Of a stretch of 64,000 bases of DNA, positions 21,839-32,622 are shown piece by piece. Each line of letters begins with the position of its first letter. Within the stretch, counting starts at the first letter, position 1. The DNA is from Aurelia coerulea. Its lineage: Eukaryota; Cnidaria; Scyphozoa; Semaeostomeae; Ulmaridae. The position numbers and the translations under genes are program-made. The stretch is from NCBI GenBank assembly GCA_039566865.1, contig CM076960.1, forward strand, positions 11,632,501 to 11,696,500, in the 5' to 3' direction. The notes beneath the pieces were generated by a model, which was not told the DNA's origin, did no database searches, and saw nothing but the letters and a program-made list of their open reading frames with translations.

Positions 21839-23217
21839 TTAACCCTAATCCACATGGGGGGTGGATTCCACCCCCTCAAGGTTTTATTTGCCGCGTTTTT
21901 AAACGACATTTGCTATGTCCCCCAGCCTCCCTAATTTTACTAATTATCTATTAGCCACATTTTGGGAGCCTGTGTTCCAGACCACTTGAGAAGGAAAGTG
22001 GTCTGTGTAGCCAAGCACTAATCCGTTTTCACAAATTATCTTCGGAACCTGAAGAAAAATTAATATATGCAACTAATAATTCGCAAAATCACTATTTGTT
22101 TTGTTATCAAAAGGAAAAGCCTGTCTCATGTGAAGATTTCACATTACAATACAAAGAATAGAAAATTTCAATGTTTGCTAATCCTATTGACTTTTTAAGA
22201 TGAAAGAACAGGATATTTGAATGCCTGCTAATCCTACTGAGTTTTACGCCCGTGCAAAGTGATAACGATCAGCCCTGGTTTATTTCAAACACACATGTTC
22301 ACAAAAACATCCGTTGTGTTGATCACTGACTTCATTGCAGCCAATCAGATCCGTGAAAGAATGCCCTTAATTATTTCGCAATTCAATTCATCGTCTTAAC
22401 ACGGATTAGTGCTTGGTTACACAGACCACTTTCCTTTCCAAGTGGTCTGGAGCACAGGCTACATTTTGATGGAAAGATTTTAGAACAATAGGACTCACAG
22501 GTCACGTGACATGCCCATATTTGGAAGGAGGTAACAGCAAAATCATTGTTTTCAATGATTTCAATGGAATTATTCGATTTAATTATGAAGTATTATATAG
22601 CAAATGAATCAGCAAACAAAGGGCTTCAATTTGATACCAGAATTTCTGGAATTTGATGATGTCAGCATTTTTTGATAATGACTTCATTTTGGCCGCCATT
22701 TTGGACTAATTAGCAGTTTTTTTTAGTTTTTTCAAACTTTTTCAATGAAAAACACTCTAATGACACATTTTTAATAGATAATCAGCATTTTTCAGGTTCT
22801 TTTGGTCTCTTTTTAGATAGAATGAATCAATCACACAAATGACGTCATAAGGATTGGCTAGTTTCTGCCAAAATATCACTCCAAAATCGTTATTTTCAAT
22901 AAAATGATATTTTATCACCACCTATGTTGACAAACTGAACCAAAAACTGCATAAAGTTCATGCAAAATTTTCAATAAACTTGAATTCAACTTGGAAGCCT
23001 AATTTTCACAGATTCTCAGCTTCGTGACGTCACTGTGACGTCACAAGGCATGGTAGCCACCCCCAAACGCTACGAGCTAGAAATTACCTGTTCTATAACT
23101 GTGTCAAGTTGTATTGAATTCGGATGAGTCTAAGGCAGTTTTCAGAGGGGTGTGGAAAGCACCCCCCCCCCCCCCATAAATGGTAGCTCGAAAAAAGCCC
23201 ATATGGATTAGGGTTAA
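21839..23217. mobile_element. TTAA-flanked (piggyBac-like) MITE, CACATGGG subfamily
   Basis: The ends are TTAA-CCCTAATCCACATGGG and CCCATATGGATTAGGG-TTAA. Inside the left end is GGGGGGTGGATTCCACCCCC. Regulatory-like words are GTCACGTGAC (22501), GCCGCCATTTTG (22692) and three TGACGTCA (22840, 23025, 23036). It is the best full-length relative of 840-4394. A second element occupies 21964-22460. Confidence 0.85.
21964..22460. mobile_element. Nested hAT-like MITE with 8-bp TSD
   Basis: Inverted ends of about 60 bp start AGCCTGTGTTCCAGACCACT on the left and match AGCCTGTGCTCCAGACCACT read from the right. They include a shared CAAGCACTAATCCGT. ACATTTTG is duplicated on both sides (21956-21963 and 22461-22468), an 8-bp duplication compatible with hAT. 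There is no ORF. Confidence 0.75.
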
Positions 23218-23397
23218 TACAAGAAGGAATCATTTAATCAGTCCTTAGAACAACGATACTTAAGTGATTTCCAGTGATTAGTGATTGGTGATTACCGGCA
23301 AGATCTTCTTTTAGAAATGTACTTAGGTAAAGTGTAATCAGGTCAGTCGCATTTGGTTTGGTGTCGTTACACATGTACTCGGATTACATGTTTGAGG

Positions 23398-23895
23398 AGG
23401 ATTAGATGTATTTTGGTTAGATGTATTCTGGTTAGATGTTTTCTGATTAGATGCATTCCGTTTAGATGTATTCTAGTTAGATGTTTTCTGATTAGATGCA
23501 TTCCGTTTAGATGTATTTTGGTTAGATGTATTCAGGTTAGATGTTTTCTGATTAGATATATTCCGTTTAGATGTATTCTGGTTAGATGTTTTCTGATTAG
23601 ATGCATTTCGTTTAGATGTATTCTGGTTAGATGTTTTCTGATTAGATGCATTCCGTTTAGATGTATTCTAGTTAGATGTATTCTTATTAGATGTATTCCG
23701 TTTAGATGCATTTTGGTTAGATGTATTCAGGTTAGATGTTTTCTGATTAGATATATTCCGTTTAGATGTATTTAGGTTAGATGTATTCAGGTTAGATGTA
23801 TTCTGATTAGATGTATTTAGGTTAGATATATTGAGGTTAGGTGTATTGAAGTTAGATGTATCAGAGTTATACGTACCCAGGATTGCAAAATTAGA
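23398..23895. repeat. 15-bp minisatellite, about 32 units, in an open frame
   Basis: Units follow RTTAGATGTATTCTG. A higher-order trimer is visible through much of the array: TTTAGATGTATTCTG, GTTAGATGTTTTCTG and ATTAGATGCATTCCG. Because 15 is a multiple of 3, one + frame stays open for 140 codons and spells repeats of CILVR, CFLIR, CIPFR. I take this as a by-product, not a gene. Confidence 0.9.
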
Positions 23896-23949
23896 TGTAT
23901 TTAGGTTTACTTTTAGATGTTTTATGTTTTGATGTATTGGATTTAGGTG

Positions 23950-25335
23950 CTTTTAGGGCTGTCGAATTTTGATACAGTTATACCCCCATAGAGTAGAACC
24001 TTTGACGAAAATATTTAATGATTGTATAGAAAACTCGTCCTTTCCTGATGAACTAAAGTGCTTGGATGTCACATCTCTTCCCAAGAATGGACCAACCAAC
24101 TCTAGGACTAAAAGGCCAATTAGCGTTCTGCCTACGGTCTCAAAGCTATTTGAAAGAATAAGTTATAAATGGATAGTTGCTTATATTACACCCTTTTTAT
24201 CGTCACTTCTCTGTGGTTTTCGAAAAGGTTACAGTGCCCAGCATGCTCTAGTACGGCTCTTAGAAAAAGTCAAAATTAGCCTTGATGAAGGTGGTCAAGC
24301 AGGGGCTGTATTGATGGATCTGTCCAAGGCATTTGATTGCATCAGACACGATCTTTTGATTGCAAAATTGCATGCCTACGGTTTCTCTCGCGAAGTATTA
24401 ACATTTAATTAATGATTACCTCACAAATAGACAACAAAGAGTCAAAGTAAATGGGTCATTTAGTTCTTGGAAAAGCGTCACACGCGGTGTTCCTCAGGGG
24501 TCAGTCTTGGGGCCTCTTTAATTCAACATCTACATTAATGATCTTCTGCTCTTCATTCAAAACTCGGACGGATTATGCAGATGATACTACAATCTATGCC
24601 TGTGATAAGAACCTGGATAATACAGCTCATAGGCTTGAAAATGACTGCAATGTGGCTTTAGAATGGTTTGCCGACAACTTTATGAAATTAAATGCAGACA
24701 AATGCCATTTTTTGGTTCTTGGGCAGAGCTGTGATGATCCTGTTACTGTTAGGATTGGAAATGCTGATGTTGTAAATAGCTCCGAAGAGAAGCTACTTCG
24801 AGTTCAAATTGATAGTAAACTTTCTTTCGATAATCATATTTCGAAATTGTGTCAAAAGGCTAACAATAAACTTTATGCACTTGCTTGCATATCCCCTTAC
24901 ATGGATCAGAGCAAACTAAGAACACTCATGAGGGCATTTATTACCAGTCAGTTTCAATACTGTCTTTTAATCTGGATGTTTAACAGCAGGCAGCTCAACA
25001 AAAGAATTAACAAAATACAGGAAAGGGCTTTGCCAAATCTACTTATAGTGAGCTACTAGAGAAGGACTGTGCCGTTACTATTCACACAAACAACATGCAG
25101 TTACTTATTACTGAGATGTGCGAAACAAAAAAATGACCTGAGCCCTCCATTCATGCAGGAAAGTTTCTGCGAAAATGAAAGTCATTACAATTTGCGTAGC
25201 AATAACTAATTCTTCCAACCAAGGGTGAGATCTGTCAACAATGGGACAGAAAGCGTCCGATTCAAATGTGGAAATGTGGCAAGTGTCACCACCAACGATG
25301 CAAAATTCAGAATCCCTGTGTCAGTTTAAAACAAA
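23950..25335 (+). pseudogene. Jockey-superfamily LINE RT fragment
   Basis: The + strand holds PLTKIFNDCIENSSFPDELK, RPISVLPTVSKLFERI, LLCGFRKGYSAQHALVRLLEK and VLMDLSKAFDCIRHDLLIAK. A frame change near 24410 leads to KVNGSFSSWK, VPQGSVLGPL, the ADD box (YADDTTIYA, 24570-24596), NADKCHFLVLG and a C-terminal region with QFQYCLLIWMF. It is the same family as the element at 47401-50254 but older, with frameshifts near 24410, 24530 and 25040. It starts directly after the minisatellite and lacks the endonuclease. Confidence 0.85.
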
Positions 25336-26122
25336 AATAAAAAATTGGAACGGAGACAATTGTCCATTTAAATTTTCCTTATTGGCAAGTTCTATTCCAA
25401 ATTTGGGCTTTTTATGATAATAATATTTGGATATCTGCTTTTATACTGTATATTTTGTGTATAGCTGTTTTTATACTGCATAATTTTGATGACTTATAAC
25501 TAGTTTATCCGATATTGTTCTTATGTAGTATTTGTATTTTAAAGTTTTAGCGTTAGAATCAATTAGCTAATTACTTTTAGCTATCCTTTTTATTGCAATC
25601 CAACGATAAAAAAATTGACAATAATAATAATCTACTTTTTAAAATTCCGCTCGACGAAAAAAATCCGCGGAAAAACATGCCTGAACATTGCAATGCGCAT
25701 GCACAAGAAGTGATCTCGTTGGAAAATTCTGTCCGCACGGAAAATTCCACTGACTGGAAATTGGCCTTAAATATCAACACGACGATATTGTCAAACATAT
25801 CATTTACTTGAAACTCACAGAGTTAGGATCAAATTTGAGCAAAAGCTTAAAACCAAAGATCCTAAATAGCTTGAAGTGCAAAGAACTTCCAAGATCGAGG
25901 TAAAAGAACGGTAAACATTGGCATACCCTTCGAAAGTATCAGAGCAAACCAAATAAGATTTTGCAGGTAATTTGATTGTTAAAAACTGCTGGAGAAGGCA
26001 AAAGTCGTACAAACATTACACCAAGAGTTAATTGACAAGAAACTGAGTCAGTTTCAAACTTTGATCAACAGAATTCTTCTTCATCAGCCGTCAGCAGACA
26101 CCTCAACCAATGTTCCAGAAAT
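25336..26122. other. LINE 3' tail and possible 5' region of the Penelope-like element
   Basis: 25336-25560 is AT-rich, like a LINE 3' UTR. 25580-26120 has no recognisable domain. It may include the 5' untranslated part of the following Penelope-like element. Confidence 0.3.
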
Positions 26123-28614
26123 TTGATTGGTTCATCAATATCAAAATTTAAGAAATCATATGTTGATTTATCCAACAAGATTACGAAATTAGTTGAACAA
26201 TTAAACTACTTCTGTGGTAACAGGGAAATTTTTACTAGAATTCGGAAAGAGATACATGAATTGAATGAAAAACTTTTTAAATTCTTAAAAGATACAAAGG
26301 GACAGAAATTAGAGAGTCTATTGAACGTAAAAGAACAGAAAAATACGAATCCACCTACTAACTGAAAACAAAAGAATATTGTTCGCACAATACCAGAAGA
26401 TCTACCGCTTTCTGAAGTGGAATTATCGCTTCTTAACAAAGGTCTAAAATTTGTACCTATAAAGAAAAGTATTGATAAATTCCAAACATTGCACGACACT
26501 GAGAGTTTTTTCCGACGTCTCCGTTTAAGAGCCCACTTCTATGATGCAGATGACCAATCGACGTCCGATGCTGACGGAAACCAAACTGAGACTTTAATTG
26601 ACGATCTCCTTAAAGAAAAATCTACATGGACACCACTACCAGGAAAGATCAACTCTCTTGATTACTATATTGAGAAATGTCGACATGAAATATCTTGTAT
26701 TGATTTCAACAGAAAAGTGTCCCATACAAATTTAACTAAAGCAGAATCACTGGCATTAAGAAACCTTAAAGCCCGAAGTGACATTGTCATCAAACCTGCT
26801 GACAAAGGAGACTGCGTGGTTGTATGGAGAAAGGATTTGTATAAAAAAGAAGGTCATTCTCAACTCGATGATAACACTGACTTTTACCAGCAGCAACGCA
26901 AGGATCCTACAAGCTCGTTCAACAAAACCATCATCCAAGTTATAGACAATGAAATTGAAAAGAACAATCTTCCGAGCAATGCTTCTAAACTTACTATAAA
27001 TCATCCAACTCTTTTTTACATGCTACCCAAGATCCACAAAGCTAACAATCCTGGTCGACCCATCGTCTCAGCTGTTTCATGTCCATCATCTCACATCACT
27101 TTCCTTGATTCCATACTCACTCCCATAGCCAAACAGCTTCCTACATATGTTCAAGATACATCTGATGCTCTCAGAATCTTCAACAGTTTCCATTTTACTG
27201 GTGAATATCGTTAGCTATTCACCATGGATGTGAAATCACTTTACACTGTCATTCCTAACACTGATGGTCTGTCTGCTCTCAATCATTTCCTGGATCAACG
27301 TCCTACACAGAATCCACCCACCACCACACTTTTGCTTTGCATCTTGCTGAACTGGTTCTCACCACAACTGCTTTCTCTTTTGATGGTAAGTATTATGTTC
27401 AAGTTGGTGGAGTAGCTATGGGTGGCAAACTTGGACCCAGCTATGCGTGCCTTTTTGTTGGCTACCAAGAATATCTCATCAGCCAGCAATATAAAGGCCC
27501 TTTTCCACATCTCATCAAACGTTACATCGATGACATCGTTGGTGCCACGTCTCTACAATTACATCAACTGCAAGATTTCATTGACTTTGTTTGCAATTTT
27601 CATCCGTTCCTCAAATTCACATTTGAAATCACAGAGACACAGCTACCATTCCTCGACATTCTGCTGTCCATATCTGATGATTCCATCTCTACATCCATCT
27701 ATTATAAGGACACGGACGCTCACAGTTTTCTTAACTACTCGTCATCACATCCCATCAAAACCAAAAACTCTATCCCTTTCTCTCAATTTCTCCGTCTTCG
27801 AAAGCTCTGCTCTAAGGATCCTGATTTCAAAGAGAAGGCAAAAGAAATGAGTTTATTTTTCGTGAACAATGATTATCCCTCAAAGGTGATCAATGACGCT
27901 TTACAAAATGTCCTCAACATGCCCAGACAAGAAGCTATGAAAAATCGCAGGAACAACCAAGCCTCAGAGAGAATCCCCTTCACACTTACATACCACCCTC
28001 TGGCAATCCCTATCAAGAACATCATCTACAAAAACTATGGTATCCTCTCTTCCAACGCAAAAACACGTGACATCTCCTCAGCCCCACCACTTATGGCTTA
28101 CAGGCGTGATTCCAATCTGAGAGATACCATTGTCAGATCAAAACTGCAAGACGACAATGGACGTCCTGGCACAACTGCCTGTGGCTGCTCTAACTGCAGA
28201 ACTTGCGATCATGTTAGTGGTGATACCAAGCTTTCTACAACATCAGGAAAATTTTCGGTTCGCCAATCTTTCACCTGCTCCTCGTCATGCCTTATTTATT
28301 GCATACGATGCACTAGATGTCAAGTTTTATATATTGGAGAAACATCTCGTCAGCTTAACAATCGTTTTGGTGAACATTTGCGCAATGTAGAGAATAAAAC
28401 CCACGAGAAAGAACAAAAGATTGAGCATGCCGATATAAATGTTTCAAGACACTTTAATTCGGAGGGACATTCGACAGGGGATATGGTCGTTCTAGGACTT
28501 TTATTCGCGGACCAAGAAAATAGAAAACGAAAGACTTTGGAAAAGAGATTAATTTTCAAATTGGGAACTTTAATACCGAATGGACTTAATAAACGCTTCT
28601 CATTCATATCGTAG
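26123..28614 (+). pseudogene. Penelope-like element ORF: RT plus GIY-YIG endonuclease
   Basis: In order, the frames show a charged N-terminal region (26123-26365), SFFRRLRLRAHFYDAD, IVIKPADKGDCVVVWRKDLY, FYMLPKIHKANNPGRPIVS, FTMDVKSLYTVIPN, GVAMGGKLGPSYACLFV, the catalytic RYIDDIVG (about 27520), a thumb region, and YHPLAIPIKNII. A C-terminal GIY-YIG nuclease follows, with cysteines (SCLIYCIRCTRC) before VLYIGETSRQLNNRFGEH. This layout is specific to Penelope-like elements. A stop at 27212 (EYR-stop), a frame change around 27340 and an in-frame stop near 26364 disable it. The 57113-59450 element is the same family. Confidence 0.9.
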
Positions 28615-28681
28615 TTTCTTCATCCATCATCTTCTATCAGGTTTTCCTTTTCGAATCGTACGCTCTTTCTTTTACGTCTCC

Positions 28682-29070
28682 CCGGGGGCCTACTTAATAC
28701 AATGACCACCCGGGGATGTGCCTGCCAATAGGGTGTCATTTTCGGCTGAAAATTCCGGGACAGGATTGTACCTTTTGCACCTTTATTCCGGGACCGGTAT
28801 GCCCATTAGAGCTACTTTTTCCAGGACAGGTCAGATTATCATAATCATTTAAAGAAACAGTTCAATTTATGAAATTATTAAATGAAAATTCTACTGGCGA
28901 AAAAGCAATTAGCGAAAAGTATACTCTCATTTTCTTCAGAACTACCAGTTTTCCAAGTCTTATTCCAGGACAAGTATTATGTCTTCAGAATTTTATTCCA
29001 GTAAAGGGTCATAAAATTTTTGTTCTGGCAGGCGCATTCCCGTTGTTTTCTCCAAGGTAGACCCCTCGGG
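28682..29070. mobile_element. MITE with CCCCGGGGG...CCCCTCGGG ends inside the Penelope-like 3' UTR
   Basis: The left end is CCCCGGGGGCCTACTTAATA with ACCACCCGGGGATGTGCC. The right end is GTAGACCCCTCGGGTACG. Internal phrases CCGGGACAGG and CCAGGACAGG repeat. It is related to 21702-21838. Confidence 0.5.
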
Positions 29071-29172
29071 TACGTCGCATTCTTGCGCTGCATTCTTTCT
29101 TCATTCTATTAATATACTATTCTATCAATCGTTCTTTTTCTGCTTTTTACGCTCTAACGTACCCTTTTATCG

Positions 29173-29212
29173 TTACTGCTGATGAAGGGTTAAGCCCGAA
29201 ACTTTTAGTAAT
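29173..29212 (+). ncRNA. Hammerhead-ribozyme-like core at Penelope-like 3' end
   Basis: CTGATGA (29179-29185), a GGG...CCC hairpin and GAAA (29198-29201) are in the order and spacing of the hammerhead core. TTACT upstream (29173-29177) can pair with AGTAA downstream as helix I, although one base would bulge next to the core. Helix III would be minimal. Hammerheads with minimal helix III are known from Penelope-like elements and are thought to act as dimers. Confidence 0.45.
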
Positions 29213-29846
29213 TAAGCTCTAAGCTATTTATTCATTTTAAGACATTTTGTGTATTTATCGATTATTGTAGCCGCACGTGCAAACAAACAACTTATATTTG
29301 ATCAACAGAATTTGTCAAAATTTCCATACGGTTGAGCAACTTTTAGAAATAGTCTGGTTGTTAGCAATTCTTTCCAAATCCCATTTTGGTTTGCTCTGAA
29401 ATAAAGGAGAAACGAAAAAGGATAGCTTCATGCTATTTTCACTATGAATACTATCGAGAAGTCTGTGGTTACAGCTGGAGCCATACTCTACCGCCTACAG
29501 ATCCTGAAAAAAGTTAAAATACTTTGCAACTCACAGAAAATCCAGTTGTCTCTGAGCGAGAACAATTTCAAAATAGGCCCTAACATGGAATTTCGTGCAT
29601 ATTTTAGACCCTTGCAGAGTAGTTATTCGTATACACCAATTGCTAGTGTCTAGTTCTCAACAATCAGGGGACCTTGTGTTCAAGAAGTTTTCTTTGTTGC
29701 GTACAAGAGAGATTGGAGATCTGTTAGCAGGAAAGGATTTGTTTTTTAATACCGGGGAAGATTACTGGTTGAAAGGTATATACTTTGCACATTTTGGGTC
29801 AAGGAAACATATCTATTTGCGTCAATAGTTTTTACCATGAAAGCAC
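29213..29846. other. No recognisable gene
   Basis: Only short open frames are present. No splice-bounded exon or element end could be defined. Confidence 0.35.
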
Positions 29847-29921
29847 CTTGGACCATACAAAAACTGGCCATGAACATGGCGACAACAAAGGCCAACCAAG
29901 AGATGGCACATGCAAGACATT
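29847..29921 (-). CDS. Possible phase 1-1 exon encoding a hydrophobic (signal/TM) segment
   Basis: On the minus strand TTTCATCCAG is followed by 75 nt ending CAAG/GTGCTT, both junctions phase 1 (25 codons). The peptide CLACAISWLAFVVAMFMA then SFCMVQ is strongly hydrophobic, consistent with a signal anchor. Splicing to the next downstream exon candidate (8499-8777) would give MVQ-G-ALLRAAFTLPND, a plausible membrane-to-extracellular transition. Polypyrimidine support is weak, so this is tentative. Confidence 0.35.
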
Positions 29922-30149
29922 CTGGATGAAACAGACCCTTTAAAGCAATCCCAAAGACCGGTATTTTCTTTAAAATGGCTTGGTTATTCACGTAACTGCT
30001 TGTAAAAATTAAGATCAGTGCATCAATTGAGCTTTAGTTAGGTCAATTCTCACAAGATGTTAGAACATCCGAAGATTTAGAATGGAAATCTACTAAAGTC
30101 ACAAGCCTGAAAATAACACATAAAATAATCTGATGTAAAAAAACGATAC

Positions 30150-30236
30150 CTTTTTTAATTTTGGAATTCTTCAATTCAGGAATCTTAAAAGAAACTTTCT
30201 TGTCTTTCCCAGCATCTGCATTCGATAGAATAAGGC
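30150..30236 (-). CDS. Possible phase 1-1 exon, Lys-rich peptide
   Basis: Minus strand: CTCTTTTCAG acceptor, 87 nt, AAAAAAG/GTATCG donor, both phase 1 (29 codons). The peptide LILSNADAGKDKKVSFKIPE then LKNSKIKK is basic, as expected for the cytoplasmic side before the hydrophobic exon at 29847-29921. Unknown family; inference rests on splice signals and matching phase. Confidence 0.35.
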
Positions 30237-30365
30237 CTGAAAAGAGTTAACAGAACATACCTAACTCAAAATTAGGGAAATGAGTTTGAGATATTAGCGT
30301 GAGAAGTAAGAACTAAAAATCAGTTTTCTTGCTATATATACTTTTATTCCAATTGGTAATACTTG

Positions 30366-30480
30366 ATAAGATAAGGCTTAAATCCTTACTGGTTGCAAGA
30401 GCATGCAGAAATCATCCAATTTCATGCTAGTTAAGCCAATGAGATCGCCACTTTCTAAGCCTTGGAGACAAAATCGGTCG
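30366..30480. repeat. Solo end resembling the giant palindrome's terminus
   Basis: AAGATAAGGCTTAAATCC then TTACTGG closely matches the start of the 36304-40388 element (AAGATAGGCACTAAATCC then TTACTGG). No partner end was found in the window, so it is probably a truncated relative. Confidence 0.45.
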
Positions 30481-30734
30481 TTTGGGGTGAATTTTCTAGT
30501 ACCCTCACAAAAACTGACATGGATGCAAATGTGCTTCAGTTTTTGCAATGTTTTATTTATAAATCAGTCATAGAGATGTCCATCTGGAGTTGTTTACATG
30601 TTTAAGTACATAGCTTAGGTCAAAAAGATGCACACTGCACGTTGCTCGTCAGAGAACCCTCTGTGTTGAAATATTTAAGACAATAAAAACTTGAATCCAT
30701 CGATAAATCCCATCATTAAATTATTAATCATATC

Positions 30735-31974
30735 AGAAATTGGGCACGGCTATAGGTACGAAGTTCGCTCCAGCCTATGCCAATCTCTTCATGACCCGGT
30801 TGGAAGAGAGGTTGTTGGAGGCTTCACCTGACAAGCCCCTCATTTGGATGAGATTCATCGAGGATGTTTTCTTTATCTGGATGCACGGGGGAGAAAATCT
30901 GAAGTCTTTCATCAATCATCTCAACAGTAGCCACGAAAAAATTAAGTTTACTAGCGAGCAATCATGGGATAGTATTAGTTTTTGAGATGTTTAGGTTAGC
31001 GTGGGGGAGGGGGGAGTCCTTTGGTAAGACTTGCTTTGCAAGCCACCTGATACACATCAGTACTTGCATAAGAAGTCTTGTCACCCTTGGCACAAGAAGA
31101 AGGCGATTCCATATGGTCTGGCTCTTAGGTTTCGTAGGATATGTTCCGAAGATCGCCAATTTCAGGAGAGGGAAGGCGAGTTAGATGGATGGCTTAAGGA
31201 CAGGAGCTACGAAGAGCTTTAGTTAAAAAGCAATTAGATAGGGAACGTAGGTTGGGTAGGACAACTCTTCTAGCAAATGCAGGAAATAGGACCAATAACC
31301 AAGGAAGGAAGGAAAGAGTCCCACTTGTTGCCACATACCATCGAGCACTCAATAGTTTGGGGAAGGTTGCCAGGAGACTCCATTCTACGCACAAAAACTC
31401 GGAGGAGCATAGGGCGGCGTTTCCTGAGCCACCTTTAATAGTATTTAGGAGATGTAAGAACCTTAAGGATATAATTGTTAGGGCTAGGCTCAGTGAGGGA
31501 AATGGGGGGACTGATAAGAAGGGATGTTATCGTTGTGGCAAATCTCGTTGTCAAGTGTGTAATGTCATGAGTAATAGTGAACATTTTCATCCAAACATAA
31601 ATAGCCGGGAATATAGGATAAACTATTTGTTTAATTGTGACTTTTCAAATGTTGTGTATTTGTTGGAATGCACTGTTTGTGGTGTACAATATGTTGGTAG
31701 CACCTGCACGGATCTTAGGCTTAGGCTTAACAATTACAAGGCGTGCAGTCGTAAGTTTAATTCAGGGGCCTCAGTACCCCAGGCGGAATTCTTCAGGCAT
31801 TTTACTGGAGAAGACCACCACGGGTTTCTGAAGGATATTAGTATAAAGATAATCGATAGGCTAACGGGGGAAATAGGATGCGGGAAAGCTTCTGGCAATA
31901 TCAATATCTGGCAAATCCTTGGAGGGTTACTGGCTGGCGTCTCTTTGTTTTCCTGTTTCCTTGTAAACATTTGA
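30735..31974 (+). pseudogene. Second Penelope-like lineage: RT 3' part plus GIY-YIG
   Basis: The fragment starts inside the RT at GTAIGTKFAPAYANLFM. It continues with the catalytic-position segment RFIEDVFFIW, in which the usual YxDD has become FIED. Frames then change before RRICSEDRQFQ, VPLVATYHRALNSLGKV and RRCKNLKDIIVRARLSEG, and the cysteine block CYRCGKSRCQVC. The GIY-YIG region is VVYLLECTVCGVQYVGST. The altered catalytic Asp and several frame breaks show it is dead. It is distinct from the 26123-28614 family. Confidence 0.85.
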
Positions 31975-32298
31975 ATTTCGGCTGACACTCTCAATCCCAT
32001 GTTGGTAAAAGGTTAAAAGATAGGCAGTATGATTGTAATTTTATGGTTTGGAATGAGTCTAGGGTATTTTTGTTTTTATCAACATAAGTTTATGTTAATT
32101 TTGTTTACGCTGTAAAATGTCTGTATTATTGTAAGTCTATAGTTTGGAATGTATCAAGGGTATCGTAATTTTGATTTTATGTATATTTTATGTTAATCTA
32201 ATTTTATTTACATTGTATATAAACATGGCTGTCCGGAGTTGTAATGTAAACTGATGAAGATTTTAATCGAAACGTCTTGACAAATAACAGTGTGTTTT
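31905..32298 (+). mobile_element. Penelope-like 3' UTR with hammerhead-like core
   Basis: This is the 3' region of the 30735-31974 element, starting AAATCCTTGGAGGGTTACTG. Its copies are 32446-32622 (+) and 35400-35800 (-). It contains two near repeats (GTTTGGAATGAGTCTAGGG / GTTTGGAATGTATCAAGGG) and ends at the hammerhead-like motif and a TAA microsatellite. Confidence 0.65.
32244..32285 (+). ncRNA. Hammerhead-ribozyme-like core at Penelope-like 3' end
   Basis: CTGATGA (32251-32257), a GATT/AATC hairpin, then GAAAC-GTC. TGTAAA upstream and TTGACA downstream of GTC pair at five of six positions as helix I. GTC fits the cleavage-site consensus. Helix III is reduced to the A-U and C-G pairs, so activity would require a dimer. 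Confidence 0.5.
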
Positions 32299-32316
32299 TA
32301 TATAATAATGATAACG

Positions 32317-32398
<82 letters not shown>

Positions 32399-32446
32399 TA
32401 ATAATGATAATAATAATAATAATAATAGTAATAATAATAGTAATAA
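32298..32446. repeat. (TAA)n microsatellite
   Basis: About 48 AAT/TAA units with a few G or C interruptions, directly after the Penelope-like tail. Confidence 0.95.
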
Positions 32447-32622
32447 TTTGCACGTGGTGTTGAGGTGGAATTCCCCATAGAGCCATTCGGGTTTTTGCAA
32501 CTTAAGCAAATCCTTGGAGGATTACTGGCTGGCGTCTGTTTTCCTGTTTCCTTGTAAACATTTAAATTTCGGCTGACACTCTCCATCCCATGTCGGTAAA
32601 AGGTTAAAAGATAGGCTGTATG
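32446..32622 (+). mobile_element. Second copy of the Penelope-like 3' segment
   Basis: GTGTTGAGGTGGAATTCC, AAATCCTTGGAGGATTACTG and GGTTAAAAGATAGGC match 31905-32035 and, inverted, 35640-35810. It breaks off at TGTATGATTG where the R4/Dong-type LINE starts. Confidence 0.7.

Noticed and set aside
23353..23775. 140-codon Cys/Arg-rich repeat protein
   Set aside because: Frame stays open only because the 15-bp satellite unit lacks stops; no start context or homologous protein.
30378..30490. Exon-like minus-strand peptide FTPNDRFCLQGLESGDLIGL
   Set aside because: Entry and exit phases do not match the neighbouring exons and the region is a diverged end of the palindrome family.
32277..32509. Long poly-Asn, poly-Ile/Leu and poly-Tyr ORFs
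   Set aside because: They are translations of the TAA microsatellite in different frames.
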